NCBI GenBank assembly: GCA_964006375.1
Contig: OZ023262.1
Location: forward strand, 94,838,976 to 94,902,975
Direction: 5' to 3'
From: Tillus elongatus
Taxonomy: Eukaryota; Arthropoda; Insecta; Coleoptera; Cleridae
DNA: 64,000 nt
Below are positions 54,609 through 64,000 of this stretch, piece after piece. Position 1 is the stretch's first letter. Each line of letters opens with the position of its first letter. The notes under the pieces were generated by a model. It was not told where the DNA came from. It made no database searches and was given only the letters and a program-made list of their open reading frames with translations. The translations under genes were made by a program, and so were the position numbers.

Positions 54609-54946
54609 TGTGACGATGGTTTTGTCACACGTGGGTTCTGGTATGCCGTGGTAGTTAATGAAATCGGTGTATTATTATTGTGATTTTTATTAACACTAAA
54701 CTTAACATTTCAATACGGGAAAATAACGAAACTAATTAATACTTCTGAATAGGACATGGAAAGGAAACAGAACATTTTTCAATATATGAATAACGTCTTT
54801 TCGACATCTTGAGTTTGCCGAACCTCTCACAGCTGACTTCTAACTTCCACCTGTTTTACCGGCGGCAGCTCATGCGCTTCCGGCTTCATCTAGAGATTGG
54901 GTTTCCAGTGGCGTGTCCGGCGTCGGGCTGATGATCTGGTTATACA
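54609..54946 (-). repeat. 3' LTR of Gypsy element
   Basis: 338 bp, same sequence as 60194-60531. It contains the last 19 codons or so of the gag-pol frame. Confidence 0.88.
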
Positions 54947-57900
54947 CTCCCCCTCTGGATTACGAGAACGACCTCGTGAGTAATCCAGGGACGTATCATT
55001 TGAGCATCCAAAACAATGATGACAGCGGCCTTGTGGAGGCCGAGCGTTGATTCGACCAGATCTTCGGGGTGCGGGAGCTGGATGGCTTCCGTCTTCCATG
55101 GGAATGGAGGGTGGCTGCGTCGCGTTGGAATCGCTTGCAGCTGGGGTCTGTGCACTTATAGAGGGTGCAGCAGAGACTTCATCTCTGACTAGGGACGTTC
55201 GTTCTGAAACTTGTGTCTGTTTCACAACACTAGGACAGTCTACTTCCGGCACTCGTTTTGGGCGGCCTCGCTTGCGAATAGGCCTCACTGGGTGAATGTC
55301 TGTAACGTCACGATCTGAATGAAAAGGGGTTAACGCGGACGAATGGTAAGTTCCTAGCGGCACTTCACGATTTCGCGGGTCGGCAACTTGGTACGTGCTG
55401 GGCGACACTAGTTTTATTATCACATATGGTCCATCGCGTCGCGGCGCGAACTTGGAGGTATACGACTTCCCCGCCTGACTCAAAGCATGCACTTCAACTA
55501 ACACTTCATCTCCTACTCGATACTTTGGGCCAGTTCGACGGTGTCGATCAGCGTACTTCTTAGTCTTATCCTGTTGCCGTTCCTGTGTCTCTTTAGCGTC
55601 ATAGAGAGCACGAACCATTGTCTTCAAATAAGGCGTAATCTGTGGCACAAATTGTTCATTTTCAATTATTGTCTTCAGGTCATGATGGACGTCGTCAGGG
55701 GTCCTAAGTTCACGGCCAAAAGATAAATAAGCAGGGGTAAATCCTGTAGAAGAGCTCTTTGCAGTATTGATAGCAAATCTAATACTGGGCAGGTGATCTT
55801 TCCATTTGGAATGATAGTTCTGTGAGAGGATGGCCAACTGAGTCTTGAGGTCTCGGTTCCGTCGTTCCACGGGATTCGCTTCGGGATGGTAAAGTGGAAC
55901 AAGATTTTGAGTGATTCCCAAACAATGGGCAACCAGTTGCATCACTTCACCAACAAATTGGGTTCCATTGTCGCTAATTATCCGTCTTGGCGTTCCATAG
56001 CGCAAGAAGACCTCGTCAATCAGGCAGCGGGCACATGCCTCAGCGGTGGCACTGCGCAATGGGAATATCTCTACCCATCGGGTTGCGGTATCTTCCACAA
56101 TAAATATCCAGCGATAACCTTCGTCGGTTTCAGGCAAAGGTCCGAACAAGTCTATAGATAACACTTCGAAGCGCTGGTTCTGTACAGGGGTCTGCAGAAG
56201 TCCAGCAGGTTTGACATTACTTGGCTTAAACCGTTGGCAATCTAGGCATGCTGTGATATACCTAGCAATGCTTCTACGCATACCAAACCAAAAATATCTA
56301 GGGGCTATGCGTTCGAAAGTTTTCTCTACTCCATTATGTCCACTAAGCTCGGAATCATGGTATTTCTTCAAAATATCGGGTATATATTTCTTTGGCACAA
56401 CTAATTGGAATTCTTCACTGTCACTTGCGGGAGAATATCTATAGAGTATCCCGTTGTTCAAAATGTATCCTCGTTCTGTCCATTTTCGTGGATTAATGTC
56501 ATCTTGTTGCTCAGGTGAGGCTAAGCAGTCTATTATTTCTTTCAGGTCTGCTTCCTCGAGTTGGTCCTTCCGGATCTCTTCAGCAGTCTTGGTGGGCAGG
56601 TCCATAATGACACTGCAGGCGGATATATCTTCCGGGATGTCATCTGGTAGGGGCGGTCTACTTAGGGTATCTGCTATGACGTTCTGTCTACCAGGCGTAT
56701 ATTCTATACGCAGATCAAAGGCTTGTAAGGCTAGGGACCATCTTGCAAGTCGGCCTGTAGGCGATTTGAGAGTAAGTAACCATTTCAAAGGCTGATGATC
56801 ACTACGAACAGTAACTTGAGCTCCGTCTAAATATCCTCGGAACTTATTCATGGACCATACTACGGCCAGTGCCTCTCGCTCTACAGTTGAGTAATTCTTT
56901 TCTGCGTCTGTCAGCAGTCGGCTCGCATATTCGACTGGTCTTTCCTCCTGTGGAGTCTCCCCCTGGAGTAAACATGCTCCAATAGCATACGAACTGGCAT
57001 CAGTTCTCAGAACGTAGGGCAATTCGGGATTAGCTCTTCGCAAAATTGGTGCGGTAGTCAGAAGTGTTTTGAGCGTCTTGAAAGCATCGGCTTGTTCAAG
57101 ATTCCACCTCCACTGGGCTTTCTTCTTGGTCAGAACACTAAGTGGTCGAGCAACTTCGGAGAAGTTGGGTATAAATCGTCTAAACCATGAGCAGGTTTGG
57201 AGAAATGTGAGCAGCTCTTTGACATTCCTCGGCTCTCTCATTCGCATTATGGCAGCAACCTTATCATCATCAGGTTGAATTCCTGCAGCACTCACTCTAT
57301 GTCCTAAATATTTGACTTGAGAGCTGGCGAAGTTGCATTTAGCTCGGTTCACTCGCAACTTGAATTGTCGTAAGCGTTCAAATACTTTTCCCAAATCCTT
57401 GAGATGCTCCTCAAAGGATGACGAAAAGATTATCAAGTCATCGAGATATGCTAGGATGCATACGTCTGGAAGGCCAGCACGCATGTGATCTATGAGTCTT
57501 TGGAACGTAGAGGGCCCATTCCTGAGGCCAAAAGGCATACGTTTAAATCTGTAAATACCAAATGGGGTTATAAACGCAGTTTTGTCTCTATCCTCTGGTC
57601 TGACAGAAACTTGATAATATCCTGAACGAAGATCAAGAGTTGTCATTATGACTGATTGTCCAGGAGCGTGCAGCAGGTCATCGATCCTAGGTAGCGGGTA
57701 CCGATCTGGAATCGTCTTTTCATTCAACTTCCTGTAATCTATACACACTCGTACTCCTGAATCCTTCTTCGTAATCATGACCACCGGGGCAGCAAAGGGA
57801 GAATCGCACTCCTCAATGATATGTTGCGCAAGCATCGCTTCAATCTCCCCCTTAAGTACAGCTTGTTTGGCAGCAGGCATCCTGTATGGTGGTACTGCAA

Positions 57901-59530
57901 TCGGGGCGTCGTCGCTCAGCTTGATAGAATGTTCAGCATATGGAGTTGGAGGTCCATCTTTGGCAAAAATATCAGAATTCTCCTCTAACAGAATATTCAA
58001 AAGATATTTTTCTTCGTTTCCTAACATAACTCCTTCATTTTCTTGGAGATGTAGGACAGACAGGACAGACAAGTCAGTCTGAGTTGTGTCAGGGGGTTTT
58101 GGCATCACCCCACGAGTCATTGGTTCTCTGTCAAAAGCATAAACCTTGGTTGGTTCATCTTCGAAATACCAATTGTTTCTAGACACATGCATTACCATTT
58201 TGGCAACGTGTATGAAGTCAATTCCCAGCAATGTCTTGCTTTGCGTATGATCTGGCACTCCAATAAAAGTGTGACGTATTGTGCGACCTTGAAGCTGGAT
58301 CACAGTGGTGAAGGTAATGGCTTCAACCTTTCTTACCTTACCATCAGCTAAAACCATATTATGAGTAGCTCTAGAATATGGATAATTCAGAGAAAAAACT
58401 CTTTCTATGAGACGATGGCCAGCGATACTCATCCTGGCACCAGTGTCCACATGGGCAAGACCTATGAGTCCGAGTACACCAACCTTTAGCATCGGTCTTG
58501 AGACTTCCTCAATAATCTTCCTCGTTTCCGCAAACAGGAACTCGATCATTGACGCAGGGAGATCACTCGCAGAATTTCTGGAGTTCCCTGAACCAGCATT
58601 TGGTCCTACTTTACAGTTTGGGCATCGACTGCGAATATATCCTGGGTTTCCGCATCCGAAGCAAACGAGTCCAGTTTTGGCACTCTCCTTGTGAAGTGGA
58701 GCTGTGTTGGGCTTAGATTCACTTGCCTTTTTCTTGCGACAGTCCTGAATTACATGTCCGAAGTTTTCGCAGTAACTACATTTTGGGCGAAACTTCGGAA
58801 TTTTCGGCTGTGAACTCGAAGCAGCAGCCTTAGGCTTCTCCAATTTCTCCTCTCTTAAGAGTTCTTCCACGGCGCGAGCTTTCACCAGCAGTTCATCGAA
58901 CGTTTTAATTGAATCACGCTGTACATTCTTCCTAACATCCAGACGTAACAATCCATAGACCATATCGAGTTGATGTGTTTCATGCAGTTCTGGCTCTGCA
59001 GGTAGCTGAGACAACAAAGCTCTAATTGAACTAACAAAAATATCTGTCGACATATCTTCTGGTTGATCTTTGCTGAAAACTTCTTTAAAAATTTGATAAG
59101 CAGGTTTTCTGTATCCAAAATTGTGTCTTAAAGCGGCGATTGCTTCTGTCCAGGTGTGAAGAGTTGACTTAACTCCTTGATACCAAGTCGCAGCACATCC
59201 TTGTAGCAACATAGGCAAACCCTTCAAGGCATTTGCATCAGTAATTTTCAGGCAGTCCTTATATATGGTAACTGCATCAATAAAAGCATTCACGTCTTCA
59301 TTTTCACCAGAAAAGCGAGAAGAACATTTAGAAAAATTATTTTCAGTTGCAGCTGACGCTGAAGTACCAGTACTTGCTGTAAAAATATTTTTCATATTCT
59401 CCATGAGGGCTTGGAACTGTTCTGCAGTCATCACAATATTCGTAGATGAGCTTTGAGATAAGGCAGGGGAAGAACGCGACGAAATTGGGGGTTCATTACC
59501 CTGAGAAATATTTAAATCCGGATCAGGCAT
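54890..59530 (-). CDS. gag-pol: Gypsy gag-pol polyprotein, 1546 aa, uninterrupted
   Basis: Single polyprotein for particle formation, reverse transcription and integration. Gag occupies about residues 1-310 with two CCHC knuckles (251-264, 290-303). The aspartic protease has VDTGA at 361-365. RT has CIDYRKLN (about 596), TTLDLRSGYYQ (about 630) and YLDD at 695-698. RNase H has RTDASSYAIGA (about 842), the STVEREALA Glu (about 886) and RSDHQPL (about 909). Integrase has an H-x6-H (1058, 1065) with CLDC (1095-1098) and a DDE set near 1127, 1187 and 1222. The tail is basic and proline-rich. The ATG at 59530-59528 is the first in frame near a sensible gag start. There is no frame break, so gag and pol are fused without frameshifting. 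The stop lies inside the 3' LTR. Confidence 0.9.
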   Translation of the reverse strand: MPDPDLNISQGNEPPISSRSSPALSQSSSTNIVMTAEQFQALMENMKNIFTASTGTSASAATENNFSKCSSRFSGENEDVNAFIDAVTIYKDCLKITDANALKGLPMLLQGCAATWYQGVKSTLHTWTEAIAALRHNFGYRKPAYQIFKEVFSKDQPEDMSTDIFVSSIRALLSQLPAEPELHETHQLDMVYGLLRLDVRKNVQRDSIKTFDELLVKARAVEELLREEKLEKPKAAASSSQPKIPKFRPKCSYCENFGHVIQDCRKKKASESKPNTAPLHKESAKTGLVCFGCGNPGYIRSRCPNCKVGPNAGSGNSRNSASDLPASMIEFLFAETRKIIEEVSRPMLKVGVLGLIGLAHVDTGARMSIAGHRLIERVFSLNYPYSRATHNMVLADGKVRKVEAITFTTVIQLQGRTIRHTFIGVPDHTQSKTLLGIDFIHVAKMVMHVSRNNWYFEDEPTKVYAFDREPMTRGVMPKPPDTTQTDLSVLSVLHLQENEGVMLGNEEKYLLNILLEENSDIFAKDGPPTPYAEHSIKLSDDAPIAVPPYRMPAAKQAVLKGEIEAMLAQHIIEECDSPFAAPVVMITKKDSGVRVCIDYRKLNEKTIPDRYPLPRIDDLLHAPGQSVIMTTLDLRSGYYQVSVRPEDRDKTAFITPFGIYRFKRMPFGLRNGPSTFQRLIDHMRAGLPDVCILAYLDDLIIFSSSFEEHLKDLGKVFERLRQFKLRVNRAKCNFASSQVKYLGHRVSAAGIQPDDDKVAAIMRMREPRNVKELLTFLQTCSWFRRFIPNFSEVARPLSVLTKKKAQWRWNLEQADAFKTLKTLLTTAPILRRANPELPYVLRTDASSYAIGACLLQGETPQEERPVEYASRLLTDAEKNYSTVEREALAVVWSMNKFRGYLDGAQVTVRSDHQPLKWLLTLKSPTGRLARWSLALQAFDLRIEYTPGRQNVIADTLSRPPLPDDIPEDISACSVIMDLPTKTAEEIRKDQLEEADLKEIIDCLASPEQQDDINPRKWTERGYILNNGILYRYSPASDSEEFQLVVPKKYIPDILKKYHDSELSGHNGVEKTFERIAPRYFWFGMRRSIARYITACLDCQRFKPSNVKPAGLLQTPVQNQRFEVLSIDLFGPLPETDEGYRWIFIVEDTATRWVEIFPLRSATAEACARCLIDEVFLRYGTPRRIISDNGTQFVGEVMQLVAHCLGITQNLVPLYHPEANPVERRNRDLKTQLAILSQNYHSKWKDHLPSIRFAINTAKSSSTGFTPAYLSFGRELRTPDDVHHDLKTIIENEQFVPQITPYLKTMVRALYDAKETQERQQDKTKKYADRHRRTGPKYRVGDEVLVEVHALSQAGKSYTSKFAPRRDGPYVIIKLVSPSTYQVADPRNREVPLGTYHSSALTPFHSDRDVTDIHPVRPIRKRGRPKRVPEVDCPSVVKQTQVSERTSLVRDEVSAAPSISAQTPAASDSNATQPPSIPMEDGSHPAPAPRRSGRINARPPQGRCHHCFGCSNDTSLDYSRGRSRNPEGECITRSSARRRTRHWKPNL
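54947..54956 (-). promoter_or_regulatory. Polypurine tract
   Basis: AGAGGGGGAG on the minus strand, immediately upstream of the 3' LTR, where plus-strand DNA synthesis would be primed. It is also read as codons of the gag-pol tail. Confidence 0.7.
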
Positions 59531-60193
59531 TTCAATGTTACAAATACAAGTCCTAGAACGTAAATTATATGGAATACAAGCACAAATTCGCTCCGTTTTG
59601 AACGATTTTGGAGTTCAGTTAATGTCATATAAACAACACAAATAAATATACCTAAGCAGTCTGATCAAATATCTAATCTTGCATAAATGTCCGGTGTCTC
59701 AATTTTACAATAACACAAATCAAATAATTAATGATCAAATTTCAATTTTGCATAAAAGTCCGGTGTCTCAATTTTACAACACAAATAATTAAATAATTGC
59801 AGTTCTGCACGTACCAAGTGCATTAAACGCGTTTCTACACGACAAGAAATACAGTACAGTCATTTAATGTTCAAATTGGAACGTACTTACATCATTTTGC
59901 AGTGTATTCAGCTGTCAGCAGGAATCATTCCTGAAAGTTTCACTTTATCGCTCAAAACTAAACAAGAGTCACTTATTGGGTGTTAAATTCTCGAACCTTC
60001 TATCTGTAGTTCGTTAAAACTAAAAACCGCGCGCGATAATCAACAGGTTAGGTTGTTTTCGCGTTAATACTTTTCCAGCACCAAACAAGGTGAAAATACA
60101 TCACAGCATCCTCAAGGAATGATAGCATTTACTCAAAATCACGTAATAACACTGTTTTTTAACTACGGCGTCACATTGGGCGACAATTTATTA
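59531..60193 (-). other. Gypsy leader between 5' LTR and gag
   Basis: About 660 bp of untranslated leader. It contains a local direct repeat: AAAGTCCGGTGTCTCAATTT-like text twice (near 59687 and 59757 on the plus strand). The primer-binding site should lie close to 60193, but I could not match it to a specific tRNA. Confidence 0.55.
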
Positions 60194-61298
<1,105 letters not shown>

Positions 61299-61314
61299 CC
61301 CATTAGTGTACAGA

Positions 61315-61330
61315 GTCCCTTATAAGGGAC
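61315..61330. promoter_or_regulatory. Subterminal 16-bp palindrome, likely transposase site
   Basis: GTCCCTTATAAGGGAC, a perfect palindrome 16 bp inside the left end. It is repeated at 61665-61680 and in altered form (GTCCCTCAAAAGGGAC) at 63585-63600. Role as a transposase-binding site is inferred from position and repetition. Confidence 0.6.
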
Positions 61331-61480
61331 TCGATGAAATCTACGTTTTTCTCGGTAGATTAGGCTATTCTGCAAGAGATGGCACCCTAGTCGTGTCAAC
61401 CTAACAGCATTTATTATATATGTGAACAATTTGACAGCGTGTTTGTGGTTTTGCGTGTGTAATTGCATCATTTGTACGCG

Positions 61481-63567
61481 ATGGACGAAAGTTTATACAA
61501 CACCAAACATGGGGGGTAAGTAATTATTTATTCACTTTCGTAATCGTGAAATTATTGCCATTATTACTTCATTCATCTATTGTGGAGACTTTGTGATACA
61601 ATTTTAACCTAAAACAACGTACTTCGGATGAATCGTTCTGCCGTTACAAACTTTTTTTTGCACTGTCCCTTATAAGGGACTCTGTGCTCGACGGCCATTT
61701 GAATAAAACTGACATTTGTTTTTATTCTTTGGAAAATCTACATTCATGATGTATTGTATATTCCAGACTCAGTCTCCACCAATTGCTAGAATGCTTAGAG
61801 GAGAGTAACGACGAAAGGAATATAGATATTTTTGCGATTCCACCTGAAGATGGATATGAAACTGAACAAGATAGTGACAAAAGCGATGATGAACACGAAG
61901 CGAATTTGAACCACTTAGGACCAAATATGCTTAGAACGGAATGTATAATGCAAATTGTAGATCATGATGGACCAGATCCCTGTGAAAGTGATTCCAGTGA
62001 TGACGTTCCACTCTCAAAATATCCCCGACTTGCACAAACAACATCAAGACCATCGACTTCAAAACCTTCAACAGCATCGAAATCAGCAATAACAAAACCA
62101 CGAACATCAACACTTACTAATCTGAAGTGGGTGAAATCAAAACCCACATATAAGTTATGCATTGACTGTACTCTGGTACCACCATCCGAAGAAGCAATAC
62201 GGTGCAAGTCACCAATGGACTTTTTCTCACTGTTTTTTACTGAGAAATTGTGTGCAACAATCGTCAAAGAGACGAACAGATATTCAGTACAAAATAACAA
62301 TCCATTGAACATGACACTCAATGAACTATATGTAGTTTTTGGAGCACTGCTACTATCAGGTTACGCTAAATATCCTAATAAGCGGATGTATTGGTCGAAT
62401 CAGAAAGATGTTCCTACAATTCTGTCGGAAAGCATGAGGCTCCATAGGTTTGAAGCCATAATAAAAAGCTTTCATTTGAACGACAATGATAATATAGATC
62501 ACAGCGATCGTTTATATAAACTTCGTCCTCTGATAGAAGAGCTCAATGTTGCCTTTAGAAAGCATGGTGGGCTAGAGGAGTTTCTTTCAATAGACGAAAG
62601 CATGATACCATATTATGGGAAACACTATGCCAAACAATTTATACGTGGCAAACCAATACGCTTCGGCTACAAGAACTGGGCAATTTGTACAAGCACAGGA
62701 TACATGTTGAGTTATGATATTTATATGGGAAAAACTGTAACGGAGAAAGTTTTTGGGATAGGAGGAGATACAGTGCTAAATTTATTACAGAAAGCGCAGG
62801 TACCAGCAAATCAAGGGTTCAAAATATTTTTTGACAACTATTTCACTTCCGTGAAACTAATGAAGTATTTGGCTGATGAGGGTTTCTGTGCAACTGGTAC
62901 GATTCAAGAAAATAGGTTGGCAAACTGCCCACTGATGGACAAGAAGGTGTTGGGGAAGATGCCAAAAGGTACATTTGATTATAGAAGCAGCACTGACCAA
63001 ACCATGACACTGGTGAAGTGGAGAGATAACAAAGTGGTGACGGCAGCAACAACATATGATACCTCAGAAGAAACAACATGTAGACGCTGGTGCAGGGAAA
63101 AAAAATCAAAAGTGAGTGTGGTACAACCTAAAATTTTTTCGAACTATAATAGAGGAATGGGTGGTGTTGATAAGATAGACCAGCTTGTTGCTGTCTATAG
63201 AACAAGAATGAGGCAACGTAAATGGTATTGGCCTATTTTTTCGTATTTGTTCGACGTTTCAGTAGTGAATGGGTGGTTGCTGATGAGAAAATTAATACCA
63301 AATGATGAGAGAGCGACTAGCCTACTGGTTTTCCGTAGGCACATAGCACAAAGCTTATTGCAGTCTTTTGGTACAGCTTCACTGAGAGGAAAAACCATCC
63401 CAATTCCATCGGACGATGTCAGATTTGATGGAATGAATCACTGGCCTGAATACAGTGCGACGGATAAAAGATGTAGATATTGCAAGTCCAAGGCAAATTT
63501 CATATGTACAAAGTGTAATGTCGGACTACATCCTAAAATATGCTTCAAATCATTTCACACCATATAG
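61481..63567 (+). CDS. piggyBac transposase, two exons, apparently intact
   Basis: DNA transposase that would cut at TTAA and rejoin without a footprint. Exon 1 (61481-61515) begins at ATG and ends before GTAAGT. Exon 2 starts at 61767 after a TTCCAG acceptor. Removing 61516-61766 keeps frame and gives about 611 residues. Without splicing, the long frame has only a non-ATG start. The N-terminus is acidic with an S/T-rich linker (about 80-130). The DDD catalytic core shows SIDESMIPY (Asp about 288), FFDNYFTS (about 368) and GGVDKIDQ (about 480). A C-terminal Cys/His-rich domain (CRYC, CTKC, GLHPKIC) matches the DNA-binding end of the family. An AATAAA follows at 63667-63672. Confidence 0.88.
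61516..61766 (+). other. Predicted intron in piggyBac transposase
   Basis: 251 bp, GTAAGT donor and TATTCCAG acceptor. The exon lengths (35 nt plus 16 nt to the long frame) preserve the reading phase. The second subterminal palindrome (61665-61680) lies inside this intron. Confidence 0.75.
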
Positions 63568-63584
63568 TGACTTGTCAGTACAGA

Positions 63585-63600
63585 GTCCCTCAAAAGGGAC
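63585..63600. promoter_or_regulatory. Right subterminal palindrome, degenerate
   Basis: GTCCCTCAAAAGGGAC, preceded by the same GTACAGA as the left site (GTACAGAGTCCC). It lies just after the transposase stop, about 130 bp from the right end. Confidence 0.55.
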
Positions 63601-63735
63601 GGGTTGTAACTTGTTCCATCAGGTATTTACTCAGAATTTTGTTTCATTTTCTTCATTTATATGCTGAATAAAGACTACTTCTTGGAAAAAACACTGTTTT
63701 TCATTTTGAATAAACTTCATACACTAATGGGTTAA

Positions 63736-64000
63736 TGTGTAACGAGGAAGACAGATTTATTAGTGATGCGAATATAAAGAGTATATGAATTAAAACCAAT
63801 GCCAGTACAAGACGAAGGTGCAATAGAAAACGTTAACAGATATCACCAAAGGTACTGTGCTAATTAATTTTTGAAGAAATTTGTTTGCTCATAAACAATA
63901 ATTCCTAAATAATAGAATCGATATAAGTAAATTGAGGTTACCATAACGGTAAATCGTAGAATAGTTAATGAGATATTGATCAATAATAAAAGTAACGAGA
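63736..64000. other. No gene seen
   Basis: AT-rich flank to the right of piggyBac. Confidence 0.4.

Larger units (their letters stand above)
61299..63731 (+). mobile_element. Complete piggyBac element
   Basis: Flanked by TTAA on both sides (61295-61298 and 63732-63735), the piggyBac target duplication. Perfect 12-bp inverted termini CCCATTAGTGTA and TACACTAATGGG. Contains one transposase gene with a predicted intron and a poly(A) signal. Subterminal palindromes GTCCCTTATAAGGGAC lie at 61315-61330 and 61665-61680, with a degenerate third at 63585-63600. Length is 2433 bp, typical of autonomous piggyBac. No defect is visible. Confidence 0.92.

Noticed and set aside
58407..59456. Plus-strand frames opposite the Gypsy gag-pol
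   Set aside because: Shadows of the minus-strand coding frame.

Overview
The window looks like repeat-dense, AT-rich insect (at least arthropod) nuclear DNA. Evidence: R1/I-like and Jockey-like non-LTR retrotransposons, a Ty3/Gypsy element, an env-bearing errantivirus-like element, Tc1/mariner relatives, an intact piggyBac, tRNA-derived SINEs, and more than twenty (TA)n arrays. The species cannot be named from this sequence. I found no host protein-coding gene, tRNA gene, rRNA gene or CRISPR array that I can support.

Layout. 1-2043: 3' part of an intact-looking LINE with RT, RNase H and zinc knuckle. 4796-9245: decayed LINEs in both orientations, one split by a SINE. 10000-12795: Tc1/mariner-like element with roughly 0.93 kb terminal inverted repeats and a broken transposase. 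12796-27600: mostly a dispersed composite repeat (modules L and R around a (TA)n core, plus a 0.3 kb inverted-repeat unit), with SINE pieces, a 1.9 kb DNA transposon, a 0.87 kb GC-rich foldback and a mariner relic. 27900-29560: decayed LINE. 31599-34740: best full copy of the composite repeat, then an inverted copy of a second subtype. 37220-38800: GC-rich higher-order tandem repeat. 41168-48070: errantivirus-like element with gag, pol and env relics. 48060-54077: more composite repeat, a mariner relic, a second R1/I-like LINE copy and a Penelope-like fragment. 54609-60531: full-length Gypsy with one uninterrupted gag-pol frame and LTRs I could not tell apart. 61299-63731: complete piggyBac with TTAA duplication, 12-bp inverted repeats, one predicted intron and all three catalytic aspartates.

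How the parts relate. The (TA)n arrays are the organising feature. Most sit between two conserved unique modules, so they belong to a mobile or tandemly spread repeat family. Several unrelated transposons (long-TIR mariner, 1.9 kb DNA element, errantivirus, Gypsy) begin or end flush against a (TA)n tract. The two elements most likely to be recent or still mobile are the Gypsy and the piggyBac. Nearly everything else is inert.

Limits. All alignments were done by eye. Element boundaries are accurate to a few bases where a terminal motif is quoted and to tens of bases elsewhere. Long (TA)n tracts and large palindromes are prone to misassembly.
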